DNA of 8,677 nucleotides from AWTP1-13 sp044868325 (GCA_044868325.1 JBIOWI010000415.1:1-8677), one strand, 5' to 3'; shown: positions 1 to 5,671, numbered from the stretch's first letter. The notes: generated by a model from the sequence alone, not told the origin. Numbers and translations are program-made.

Positions 1-120
1 GACACCCATGGCCGAGCATCCGCTTTGCCGCCAAATACCCGAGGTGGGAGCCGTATGCCTTAATTGGGCACGTACGGATCTGTGCGGGGGGCGTGAGGTA
101 ACTCACGTCCCTACCGCGAT
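1..120 (+). mobile_element. 3' end of a group II intron (domains V and VI)
   Basis: Bases 48-80 read as a 33-nt domain V. The 5' arm GAGCCGTATGCC (48-59) pairs with the 3' arm GGCACGTACGGATC (67-80); the arms include the catalytic AGC triad (49-51) and the two-base CG bulge (71-72). Domain VI follows: CGTGAG (92-97) pairs with CTCACG (102-107) under a GTAA tetraloop, and a lower stem pairs G-rich 86-91 with 108-114. A113 is left bulged exactly 7 nt before the sequence ends in GCGAT at 120, which fits a branch-point A and an AY 3' splice site. The reverse transcriptase/maturase gene and domains I-IV would lie left of the window. All of this is seen directly; mobility is unknown. G50 faces A78, where the usual pair is G-U. 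Confidence 0.87.
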
Positions 121-159
121 CATGGCATGCTCTAACATCGGCAGGTAGCGTCTGCCATG
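121..159. repeat. Inverted repeat CATGGCA/TGCCATG flanking the intron 3' junction
   Basis: CATGGCA (121-127) and TGCCATG (153-159) are perfect 7-bp inverted copies separated by 25 nt. The left arm begins at the first base of the inferred 3' exon of the group II intron. The right arm ends at the base that starts the palindrome at 159-190. It could be part of the original insertion target or chance. Confidence 0.45.
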
Positions 160-190
160 TTGGGTTACGCCGCTTCGCGGCTAACCCAAC
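159..190. repeat. REP-like palindrome after the peroxiredoxin stop
   Basis: GTTGGGTTA (159-167) pairs with TAACCCAAC (182-190), and inside it GCCGC (169-173) pairs with GCGGC (177-181) around a TTC loop with one bulged C (168). That gives 14 base pairs. It starts 8 nt past the peroxiredoxin stop codon on the - strand. No T-run follows on either side, so an intrinsic terminator is less likely than a dispersed REP-type repeat. Palindromes of the form GTGGGTTA...TAACCCAC are common intergenic repeats in proteobacteria. A degenerate relative is seen at 6433-6466. Confidence 0.75.
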
Positions 191-198
191 CTACACGA

Positions 199-861
199 TC
201 ATCCCCTCGGCTGCGGCACGATGCGGATGTAGGGCCTGGGTGCCTTCCAGCCGTCCGGGTACTGCTTCTTGGCGTCCTCGTCGGAGACGGAGCCGGCGAT
301 GATCACGTCCTCGCCCTGCTTCCAGTTCACCGGCGTCGCCACCTTGTGCTTGGCGGTGAGCTGGAGCGAGTCGATCACGCGCAGCACCTCGTCGAAGTTG
401 CGGCCCGTGGTCATCGGGTAGACCAGGACCAGCTTGATCTTCTTGTCCGGGCCGATGACGAACACGTTGCGCACCGTCTGGTTGTCGGCGGGCGTGCGCT
501 TGGTGGGGTCGCCCGAGACGCTGGCCGGCAGCATGCCGTAGAGCTTCGACACGGTGTAGTCGGTGTCGCCGATAATCGGGTAGTTGGGCGCGTGGCCTTG
601 CGTCTCCTTGATGTCGGCGGCCCAGCCGGCGTGCCTGTCGAGCGGATCGACCGACAGGCCGACGATCTTGACGTTGCGCCTGTCGAACTCTGGCTTGATC
701 TTGGCCATGTAGCCGAGCTCGGTGGTGCACACCGGCGTGAAGTCCTTGGGATGCGAGAACAGGACGGCCCAGGAGTTGCCGATCCAGTCGTGGAAGCGGA
801 TGCGGCCTTCTGTGGTCTCGGCCTCGAAATCGGGGGCGGTATCGTTGATGGCAAGGGTCAT
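199..861 (-). CDS. 1-Cys peroxiredoxin (Prx6-type, AhpC/TSA family)
   Basis: A 220-residue cytosolic thiol peroxidase that would reduce hydrogen peroxide and organic hydroperoxides. The active-site motif HPKDFTPVCTTE places the peroxidatic cysteine at C45, with P38, T42 and H37 around it and the conserved arginine at R131. C45 is the only cysteine, so there is no resolving cysteine, as in the Prx6/1-Cys group; the length and the C-terminal extension (KVATPVNWKQGEDVII, then the PDGWKAPRPYIR segment) also fit that group. The start at 861 is chosen because GGAGG (868-872) lies 6 nt upstream; an in-frame start at 894 would add 11 residues that do not look like the family. It is transcribed alone, with its own possible promoter at 936-964 and a REP-like hairpin after the stop. 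The family call is firm; the physiological reductant is unknown. Confidence 0.96.
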   Translation of the reverse strand: MTLAINDTAPDFEAETTEGRIRFHDWIGNSWAVLFSHPKDFTPVCTTELGYMAKIKPEFDRRNVKIVGLSVDPLDRHAGWAADIKETQGHAPNYPIIGDTDYTVSKLYGMLPASVSGDPTKRTPADNQTVRNVFVIGPDKKIKLVLVYPMTTGRNFDEVLRVIDSLQLTAKHKVATPVNWKQGEDVIIAGSVSDEDAKKQYPDGWKAPRPYIRIVPQPRG

Positions 862-935
862 GTCGCACCTCCAGCTTTGCCCGGATCGCCGCACCGCGGC
901 CTCAGGTGTCCGTCACGCAAGCGCCGCTGCAGCCG

Positions 936-964
936 ATCATGAGAAAGCACACTTAAGATGTAAG
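936..964 (-). promoter_or_regulatory. Possible housekeeping promoter of the peroxiredoxin gene
   Basis: On the - strand CTTACA (964-959) and CATGAT (941-936) are separated by exactly 17 nt, each matching 4 of 6 bases of the sigma-70 boxes. The start point would be near 929, giving a leader of about 68 nt. This is pattern matching only. Confidence 0.32.
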
Positions 965-981
965 CGGAACCGTTTTTTCTA

Positions 982-993
982 GCAAAGCTTTGC
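982..993. repeat. 12-bp perfect palindrome GCAAAGCTTTGC
   Basis: A perfect dyad about 18 bp upstream of the proposed peroxiredoxin -35 box and about 60 bp past the stop of the upstream hypothetical gene. It could be a repressor or activator site or part of a weak terminator; nothing in the sequence decides. A small hairpin GCTCC-GGT-GGAGC (1012-1024) lies between it and that stop. Confidence 0.35.
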
Positions 994-1055
994 AGGCGCG
1001 AATACCGGCCGGCTCCGGTGGAGCTCCTCTACACCCCTTTTGCAATCCTTGCCCT

Positions 1056-2039
1056 TTAGGACGCCTCGCGCATGTGGGCGATGGCGGGCCAGGCGCAGCC
1101 GGCGATCAGCTCGGCGACGGCGTGGGTCGTCAGCCCCGCCACCGGCAGGCGCTCGCGGCGCCCGAGGTGAGCAAAGCGCGCATCGGGCACGCCGACGGCA
1201 ACCTCGATGTCCTCGCCGACGCGCTCGATATGCATGCGTGCCGCCTCGGCATCCATGACCTCCACGGAAACCGTCAGCCGATGCCGCTGCACGTCCGGGA
1301 GCCAAGCTGGCGCCCCTATTGAAACAAAACGCGCACCCGCCTGCGCCAGCGCGCCGTTGGCGGCCTTGAGCGCGGCGATAACGACCGGATCGACGGCCTT
1401 CCAGGCGGTCTCGCTGGCCCACAGCTCGGTGCTGCCGCCTGCCGCCGCGCTCATGGCGAAGCTGGCCGCCGGCTTTAGGCACTCGGACAGGAGGTCGCTG
1501 GCGCCCGCGACGCTCAGCCCGTGCGCGGCAACCTGCGCGCTGGCGTTGACGGCGGCCAGGTCGTCCTTGTGCGCCTTCACCGCGGCCTGCAGCTGGCCGC
1601 CGGTATCGATCTCGATCCGAAGCCAGGCAACGCTCTCTCCCCCGAGCAGGATGCGCCGGTACGACCCGTATCTGCGGTTGATGCTCCAGGAGGCCTCGCC
1701 CGCTGCCCCGATCTCCACGCCCGCCGCCGCGAGCACCGCGTTGACCTGGTCGACGGCCGCGGCGATCACGGGCTGCAGCGGGGCCCACTGAGGGGCGGCC
1801 TCCGGCGCGGTTGCGGCCGGCGGCGGATCCGGGCTGCCAGCCGGACGGCGCGAGACCGGCTCGGGTGCGCGATGGGCGACTGTTACCTCCAGCTCCGGAT
1901 CGGTGGAGGCCGCGGCCGGCCGGTTCGTGCGCAGCAGGAACGGCTCGCGGCGGCCCCGGTGCACGTCGCGCCAGACGAGCGCGACACCTGCTGCGATCAG
2001 GGCGGCGCTGAGGAGCAAAAGCAGCGCGGTTGTCGTCAT
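1056..2039 (-). CDS. Unrecognised membrane-anchored protein with two similar domains
   Basis: A 327-residue protein that I do not recognise. Residues 4-23 form one N-terminal hydrophobic helix followed by basic residues (WRDVHRGRRE), suggesting a signal anchor. Residues 40-87 are a low-complexity linker rich in Pro and Ala. The rest divides into two similar halves, about 88-196 and 215-323, with a nearly constant offset of 128: P90/P218, N100/N228, G107/G235, W118/W246, C187/C315 and P190/P318 match, and both halves end in a C-x-x-P-A segment. The ATG at 2039 is preferred; a TTG at 2084 would add 15 residues but has no ribosome binding site, and the site for the ATG (GGAA) is itself weak. It lies 59 bp after the TauE/SafE-type gene on the same strand, so co-transcription is plausible. 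No catalytic motif is apparent. Topology is uncertain because the flanking charges fit an anchor in either direction. Confidence 0.82.
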   Translation of the reverse strand: MTTTALLLLLSAALIAAGVALVWRDVHRGRREPFLLRTNRPAAASTDPELEVTVAHRAPEPVSRRPAGSPDPPPAATAPEAAPQWAPLQPVIAAAVDQVNAVLAAAGVEIGAAGEASWSINRRYGSYRRILLGGESVAWLRIEIDTGGQLQAAVKAHKDDLAAVNASAQVAAHGLSVAGASDLLSECLKPAASFAMSAAAGGSTELWASETAWKAVDPVVIAALKAANGALAQAGARFVSIGAPAWLPDVQRHRLTVSVEVMDAEAARMHIERVGEDIEVAVGVPDARFAHLGRRERLPVAGLTTHAVAELIAGCAWPAIAHMREAS

Positions 2040-2098
2040 GGGTTTCCGATCGGGGCTCCGCTCGGGCTTCTCGTAGACCCGCAAAGTATGGCGCTATT

Positions 2099-2863
2099 TC
2101 AGAGGCTCGACCAGACTAGGGCAAGCCCTGATAGCAGCAGCACGACAAGGACGGCGCGGTCGAAGCGCAGATCGTCCAGTCGCCGATAGATGCCGAGGCC
2201 CAGCGAGGCGCCGATCAACGTCCCGGGGACGGCCACGGCGAAGGCCACGATGGAGCGGAAGCCCACCAGGCCGGACACCGCACTGGCAACCAGCATGGCC
2301 GTAAGGACGGTGAAGTTGAAGGCCTGGAAGAAGGTGCGCCGCTCGTCCTTGCGCCAGTCCTTGAGCGAGGCCCACACGGTCGGCAGCACACCCGACAGCG
2401 CCGCCAGCCCGCCGAGCACGCCGCCGACGAAGCCGACGGCCGTCTCTGCCCAGCGGTCGGCGCGGCCTCCGGTAGCGACCCTCATGCGGCCGGCGCCGAG
2501 GAGCATGAACGAGCAATAGGCAGCCAGCAGGGCGCCGAGGCCCAGCTTGAATGTGCCGAGACCGATGTGGGGCAGGATCATGGTGCCGATGGGCACCCCG
2601 GCCAGCCCTGCCGCCAGCATGGGGGCCAGTCTGCGCCAGTCGACGGCGTTCCAAATGGTGGGGAACGTCCTGAGATGGCCCAGCACCGAGCAGGCGGACC
2701 CGAGCTGGGCGGCAACCAGCGGCTCGACAGCCTGGAGCCAGACCGGCAATGCAGTGAGCGCGCTGCCGAAGCCGGTGAGGCCGTTCACGACCCCGCCGGC
2801 CAGAGCGCCCGCAAAGATGAGCGCCAGCGCCTGCCAGCCGCCTGCCTGCTCGACAATGTCCAC
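2099..2863 (-). CDS. TauE/SafE (DUF81) family sulfite/anion exporter-like permease
   Basis: A 254-residue inner-membrane protein, the usual size of the TauE/SafE family, whose studied members move sulfite, sulfoacetate or other organosulfur anions. The sequence is almost entirely hydrophobic helices, about eight. The family's internal pseudo-symmetry is visible: GGVVNGLTGFGSALTALPVW (23-42) is echoed by GGVLGGLAALSGVLPTVW (147-164). The central loop (about 125-140) is basic. A GTG start at 2863 is chosen because a strong ribosome binding site, GGGAGGG (2868-2874), precedes it; longer in-frame readings to 2944 or 3094 add a Pro/Arg-rich stretch unlike the family and run through the hsp20 promoter. 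It is divergent from hsp20 and followed by the duplicated-domain protein. A perfect palindrome CACGGCCGTG (2901-2910) sits in its upstream region. The substrate cannot be told from sequence. Confidence 0.9.
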   Translation of the reverse strand: MDIVEQAGGWQALALIFAGALAGGVVNGLTGFGSALTALPVWLQAVEPLVAAQLGSACSVLGHLRTFPTIWNAVDWRRLAPMLAAGLAGVPIGTMILPHIGLGTFKLGLGALLAAYCSFMLLGAGRMRVATGGRADRWAETAVGFVGGVLGGLAALSGVLPTVWASLKDWRKDERRTFFQAFNFTVLTAMLVASAVSGLVGFRSIVAFAVAVPGTLIGASLGLGIYRRLDDLRFDRAVLVVLLLSGLALVWSSL

Positions 2864-2930
2864 TGCGCCCTCCCGCCGCGGTGGCCTTCGCGGCGCTATC
2901 CACGGCCGTGCGGCCCGTTCCCGCCCCGTT

Positions 2931-2958
2931 CTTGAAAGGGCCATGCTCAACACCATAT
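2931..2958 (+). promoter_or_regulatory. Sigma-32 (RpoH) type heat-shock promoter of hsp20
   Basis: CTTGAAA (2931-2937) matches the sigma-32 -35 consensus exactly. After 14 nt, ACCATAT (2952-2958) matches 6 of 7 positions of the CCCATnT -10 element. The start point would be near 2964-2966, about 105 nt before the hsp20 ATG. Its position upstream of a small heat-shock protein supports the call. Confidence 0.72.
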
Positions 2959-2964
2959 CATTGA

Positions 2965-3069
2965 TGCGAACACAACCAGCGCCGCGACACGGGCTGGGTG
3001 CGGAGGCCCCAAGGGCTCCGCGATCCCCTGATGGTTCGGGGCCAAGGCCGCTCGAAAGGAGGCTTGGCA
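2965..3069 (+). promoter_or_regulatory. Likely ROSE-type RNA thermometer in the hsp20 leader
   Basis: Four consecutive hairpins can be drawn. First, CCAGC-CCG (2976-2984) pairs with CGG-GCTGG (2990-2997). Second, GCGGA-GCCC (3000-3009) pairs with GGGC-TCCGC (3013-3021) around CAA. Third, CCCC (3025-3028) pairs with GGGG (3038-3041). Fourth, GCCAAG (3041-3046) pairs with CTTGGC (3063-3068). Inside the last, CGCTC (3049-3053 region) faces the ribosome binding site GGAGG (3058-3062), so the whole site up to one base before the ATG is paired. Known ROSE elements have this layout: a heat-shock leader of about 60-110 nt with a final weak helix in which a pyrimidine-GCU strand masks the ribosome binding site. 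The ROSE assignment is inference from structure and context; the exact UYGCU box here would read CCGCU. Confidence 0.62.
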
Positions 3070-3549
3070 ATGACGCGCATGTCGCATCTGACAAGCCCGC
3101 TGTTCCTGGGCTTCGAGGAGATGGAGCGGCTGATCGACCGGGTCGGCAAAGGCGGCGACGGCTATCCTCCCTACAACATCGAGCGTATTCCCGCCGGTGG
3201 CGATGGCAGCGGAGAAGGCAGTGCCGATGGTGGTGCCAGGCCGCAAGGCGAGCTGTTGCGCATCACACTCGCGGTGGCCGGCTTCAAGCCGCACCAGATC
3301 GAGGTCACGATCGAAGAGAACCAGCTCAACATCCGCGGCCGCCAGGAAGACGACAAGTCGCGGCAATACATTCACCGTGGCATCGCCGCGCGCCAGTTCA
3401 GCCGAACTTTTGTGCTGGCTGACGGCATCGAGGTGAAATCGGCCGATCTTAACGACGGACTGCTATCGATCGACTTGATGCGCCGGCAACCCGAGCGGTC
3501 CGTGCGGCGCATCGAGATCGGCCAGGCGCGGGGCCGCGGCGAAGTCTGA
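3070..3549 (+). CDS. Hsp20 small heat-shock protein (IbpA-like)
   Basis: A 159-residue ATP-independent holdase that would bind unfolding proteins in the cytoplasm as oligomers. The N-terminal arm is residues 1-30, and the alpha-crystallin domain runs from YPPYNIERI (32-40) to about 140, with core strands LLRITLAVAGF (62-72), the ENQLNIRGR turn (83-91), the HRGIAARQFSRTFVLADGIEV stretch (102-122) and NDGLLSIDL (128-136). The C-terminal I-x-I oligomerisation motif is IEI (148-150). A Gly/Asp-rich run (about 41-60) sits between strands beta-2 and beta-3, where IbpA-type proteins usually have only a few residues. The ATG at 3070 is chosen because GGAGG lies 7 nt upstream; starts nearer 2998 would fall inside the leader RNA. 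Control appears double: a sigma-32 promoter and a temperature-sensitive leader. Confidence 0.96.
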   Translation: MTRMSHLTSPLFLGFEEMERLIDRVGKGGDGYPPYNIERIPAGGDGSGEGSADGGARPQGELLRITLAVAGFKPHQIEVTIEENQLNIRGRQEDDKSRQYIHRGIAARQFSRTFVLADGIEVKSADLNDGLLSIDLMRRQPERSVRRIEIGQARGRGEV

Positions 3550-3555
3550 GGCTTT

Positions 3556-3573
3556 CGCGCCACAGGTGGCGCG
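3556..3573 (+). terminator. Hairpin just after hsp20 (attenuator or processing stem)
   Basis: CGCGCCAC (3556-3563) and GTGGCGCG (3566-3573) are perfect inverted repeats 7 nt after the hsp20 stop. No T-run follows, so full intrinsic termination is doubtful. It may reduce read-through into the DUF1150 gene or protect the hsp20 message 3' end. Confidence 0.45.
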
Positions 3574-3622
3574 GCCGAATCGAAGTGTAGGCTGGTCGAA
3601 GCCCAATGGTGTGGGTCGGGCT

Positions 3623-3709
3623 CCGGCGGAGGTCGGGAGACCGCCGGTGCAAAGCTGCGAAGTGGCGCGTATCGTCACGTCGATTTCCAAAGCGGGGTGA
3701 CAATCCCCG
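3623..3709 (+). promoter_or_regulatory. Structured leader of unknown function upstream of the DUF1150 gene
   Basis: CCGGC (3623-3627) pairs with GCCGG (3643-3647), and inside it GGTC (3631-3634) pairs with GACC (3639-3642) on a GGGA loop. Further down, CGGGG (3693-3697) pairs with CCCCG (3705-3709) around a TGACAAT loop and ends 6 nt before the ribosome binding site at 3716-3722. The spacer between the two genes is 181 bp, long for an operon pair. The pieces CCGGCGG and GGTGACA...GGTGCGAGAAGG loosely recall FMN riboswitch blocks, but the full set is missing. I do not assign it to a known RNA class. Confidence 0.4.
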
Positions 3710-3730
3710 GTGCGAGAAGGAGTGAGCGTC

Positions 3731-4012
3731 GTGGAAAAGAACCGCAGAAGCACGCCCAAGCCGGTATTGCCGGCTCCTCTCATGAGCCTGAGCGAGCTGG
3801 CGCAGCTGGGCGACGGCAAGGTTGCCTACATCAAGGTCATGACCCACGACGAGGCCAAGGCGCTGTTCCCCGCCGTGGAGAACCTGCCCGAGGACATCGA
3901 TCTCTACTCCCTGCACTCCGCCGACGGCACGCCGTTGATCCTCACCGACAGCCGCCAGGCTGCCGTGGGTCACGCCATCGGCGACGAGCTGGAGATCGCC
4001 AGCGTGCACTGA
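3731..4012 (+). CDS. DUF1150 family protein
   Basis: A 93-residue soluble protein of the alphaproteobacterial DUF1150 family, recognised by the core LGDGKVAYIKVM (residues about 26-37), the ALFP motif, the SADGTPLILTDSRQAAV block (about 62-78) and the terminal SVH. The family has no established biochemical function and is typically found beside hsp20 genes, as here, which suggests a role in the heat-shock or proteostasis response. The GTG start at 3731 is preferred because GAAGGAG (3716-3722) lies 8 nt upstream; an in-frame GTG at 3710 would start inside the preceding hairpin and before that site. The first 17 residues are basic and Pro-rich and look disordered. It shares the strand with hsp20 and is closed by the strong terminator that follows. 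Confidence 0.9.
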   Translation: MEKNRRSTPKPVLPAPLMSLSELAQLGDGKVAYIKVMTHDEAKALFPAVENLPEDIDLYSLHSADGTPLILTDSRQAAVGHAIGDELEIASVH

Positions 4013-4038
4013 GCAATTCGTAGGGTGCAATCCAAACG

Positions 4039-4072
4039 GAATGGGCCGGTCCTACCAAGGACCGGCCCATTC
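4039..4072. terminator. Bidirectional terminator between the DUF1150 and porin genes
   Basis: GAATGGGCCGGTCC (4039-4052) and GGACCGGCCCATTC (4059-4072) form a perfect 14-bp stem with a TACCAA loop. It lies between two convergent genes, 26 bp after the DUF1150 stop and 34 bp after the porin stop. The trailing sequences are only modestly T-rich (GTCTTC on +), but stem strength and position make termination in both directions likely. Confidence 0.82.
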
Positions 4073-4106
4073 GTCTTCGCGGTGTCGGCTCCCGCGGATC
4101 GGCTGC

Positions 4107-5330
4107 CTAGAACCTGATGCGCGCGCCCGAGATCACAAGATGGGTGTCGTCGGTCGGCGCGCCCGACACAAGGTCGACGCTGTGGTTCTTGTAGCCGATG
4201 AAAAGCTCCATGGCGGCAGCATCGAGATGTTGCACAATGCCGGCACCCCAGATGGAGGTATCGGCGTCGTTCGCGTTGTTCAGGTCCGTCCGCCAATCGT
4301 GGTACTCGGCGTAGAGCGCGGTGTTGCCGATGCCGAACCAGTTCTTGGTGATGCCGCCACGCAGATGCCAGTAGGTCTCCTCGCCGCCGTCGGCGGCGTT
4401 ACCAGGGCGATCGCGATGCCGGTGGGCGGCGGCGCCGGTCACGAAGAGGCCGGTCGCCGTGTGCAGGACCGAGACCGAGCCGCTGACGATCTGACGCTCC
4501 TCCCCGGCGGCCAGCTCGCCGGAGTCGCCACCAGGCTGGTTCTCGGCGTCCACGGCATAGGCCGCGCCGGCCGCGATGCGGAAGCCGCCATGCTCACCCG
4601 CGTAGCGCAACGCCAAGTCCCAGCGGTCGTCCTCGCCGAAGGCCGCGCCGAGCGAGAAGCCGCCAAAGGTCGGCGTGTCGTAGCGCACGGCGTTGTTGCG
4701 ATCGAACTCGAAGTTGCCGACCGCGAAGGTGCTGAACGGGCTGGCGGTGCCGCCGACCGTGATCTGGTTGGCGAAATAGAGGCCCGATCTTGCGATGGTG
4801 TTGGTGCCGCTCACATCGATCTCGGTGATGCCGTCGGTCGCCATGCCGAGCCGGCCCACCGAGAGCTTGCCGAATTGCTTATGCGACAGGTACCAGTGGG
4901 CGTGCCGCACCAGCGTCGTGCCGTCGCCGCTGGCGTTCACAAAGTCGGCATCGTCGTCGACATCTGTGACGCGGTTCGAGGGGGAGGAGAGGGCGGCGAT
5001 CTCGATCCTGAAGCCCGCGGTCAGGTCCGAATTGATCTTGGCCTCGCCCTGAAAGCCGAACCGGCTGCTCTCGGTCGCCGCATCGACGACGTAGGTGTCG
5101 CTGTCACGGCCGTTGTCCCAAAACATCAAGGCGGTCGTCACCTGGCCGTAGATCGTGAGGGACACCTTACGGTTGCCCTTGCGGGCCGTGGTGGCCTCCA
5201 GCTCGGCCACCCGCTCCTCCAGATCCGCGCAGCAGTCGCCACCCAGATCCGCTGCGGATGCGAGACTGCCGTATCCGCCGCACAACACCGCGCCGATCGC
5301 CAGCGCGCTGCTCATGACTCTTATGTTCAT
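4107..5330 (-). CDS. Outer-membrane porin (alphaproteobacterial Porin_2/Porin_4 type)
   Basis: A 407-residue beta-barrel that would form diffusion channels for small hydrophilic solutes. Residues 1-26 are a signal peptide with a probable cut at ASA|AD. The mature start ADLGGDCCADLEERVAELEA holds a vicinal cysteine pair (C33, C34) and a short heptad segment of the kind used for trimer contacts, then RKGNRKVSLTIYGQV enters the first strand. The rest alternates amphipathic strands with acidic loops, such as DVDDDADFVNASGDG, and the protein ends in phenylalanine (ARIRF), the signal read by the BAM machinery. The start at 5330 has AGGAG (5337-5341) 6 nt upstream. It is convergent with the DUF1150 gene and divergent from an OmpR-type regulator that may control it. 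Subfamily and pore selectivity cannot be given from sequence. Confidence 0.93.
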   Translation of the reverse strand: MNIRVMSSALAIGAVLCGGYGSLASAADLGGDCCADLEERVAELEATTARKGNRKVSLTIYGQVTTALMFWDNGRDSDTYVVDAATESSRFGFQGEAKINSDLTAGFRIEIAALSSPSNRVTDVDDDADFVNASGDGTTLVRHAHWYLSHKQFGKLSVGRLGMATDGITEIDVSGTNTIARSGLYFANQITVGGTASPFSTFAVGNFEFDRNNAVRYDTPTFGGFSLGAAFGEDDRWDLALRYAGEHGGFRIAAGAAYAVDAENQPGGDSGELAAGEERQIVSGSVSVLHTATGLFVTGAAAHRHRDRPGNAADGGEETYWHLRGGITKNWFGIGNTALYAEYHDWRTDLNNANDADTSIWGAGIVQHLDAAAMELFIGYKNHSVDLVSGAPTDDTHLVISGARIRF

Positions 5331-5671
5331 TCCCGACTCCTGGACCCAACTTTGCGGCAGCCAAGGACCTTTCCTCGCGCCCCGCGGGGGAAGTTAGTCG
5401 AGAAAGCTGTCGGTCAACTGTCAGTGGAGTATCCGCTATGCCACAGCCGTGTGGGTCAGCTGTGTCACTTAGCTGTTGCAGATGAACGGCAATCTGGAGA
5501 GGCACCGCCCGCAGTGTGGGGCGGCGCGGTGCGGTCCGACGTCCGGGCGCGACACCGTTCGGGCTTCGCTCACATTCGCGTGCGCCGCTGGTCCGCCACC
5601 CTTCTCTTTTTAGGGATGGCGCTCCACATGACTGCGCCGGAGCCGAGCCACGCGGGAACAACGGGGAAGCG
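5331..5671. other. 341-bp divergent intergenic region between porin and response regulator
   Basis: No gene is evident here. The half near the porin holds repeated GCTGT-type hexamers at 5406, 5417, 5458 and 5471, an inverted pair CACAGC/GCTGTG (5442-5447 and 5459-5464), and a 10-bp palindrome CCCCGCGGGG (5380-5389) in the likely porin leader. The half near the regulator (about 5490-5660) is GC-rich and has no clear promoter or repeat. The regulator's ribosome binding site GGGGAAG is at 5663-5669. Confidence 0.7.
5391..5422 (-). promoter_or_regulatory. Possible porin promoter with overlapping operator repeats
   Basis: On the - strand TTGACC (5417-5412) could be a -35 box and TAACTT (5396-5391) a -10 box, spaced 15 nt, shorter than ideal. 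The -35 is framed by GACAGT (5422-5417) and GACAGC (5411-5406), direct repeats 11 bp apart, the one-helical-turn spacing used by OmpR-family dimers. A regulator bound there would touch the -35 region. Functional assignment is inference. Confidence 0.38.

Noticed and set aside
2..142. Protein-coding tail of a maturase across the intron end (+ strand frame 2)
   Set aside because: The open frame runs through domains V and VI, where RNA structure explains the sequence; such translations are a known annotation artefact of group II intron ends.
965..980. Intrinsic terminator ending in the TTTTTT run at 973-978 (+ strand)
   Set aside because: The only stem before the T-run is CGG-AA-CCG, three base pairs, and no + strand gene ends nearby.
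2864..3094. N-terminal extension of the TauE/SafE protein up to 3094
   Set aside because: The extension is Pro/Arg-rich, crosses the hsp20 promoter and leader, and lacks a ribosome binding site, while the GTG at 2863 has a strong one and gives the family length.
3550..3730. FMN (RFN) riboswitch upstream of the DUF1150 gene
   Set aside because: CCGGCGG, AAGCTGCGA and GGTGACA...TGCGAGAAGG resemble RFN blocks, but the 5' CUUC-GGGC strand, a closing P1 helix and the GAUCCGGU-GCCGAC core are absent, and the downstream gene is not a flavin gene.
5482..5616. Small + strand reading frame of 43 codons in the porin-regulator intergenic region
   Set aside because: No ribosome binding site, three Cys in a Gly/Arg/Pro-rich sequence with no family resemblance; more likely noncoding GC-rich DNA.
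5516..5671. Extended start for the response regulator
   Set aside because: The extra 52 residues are Arg/Gly/Pro-rich and precede the MRALLL strand that normally opens a receiver domain.
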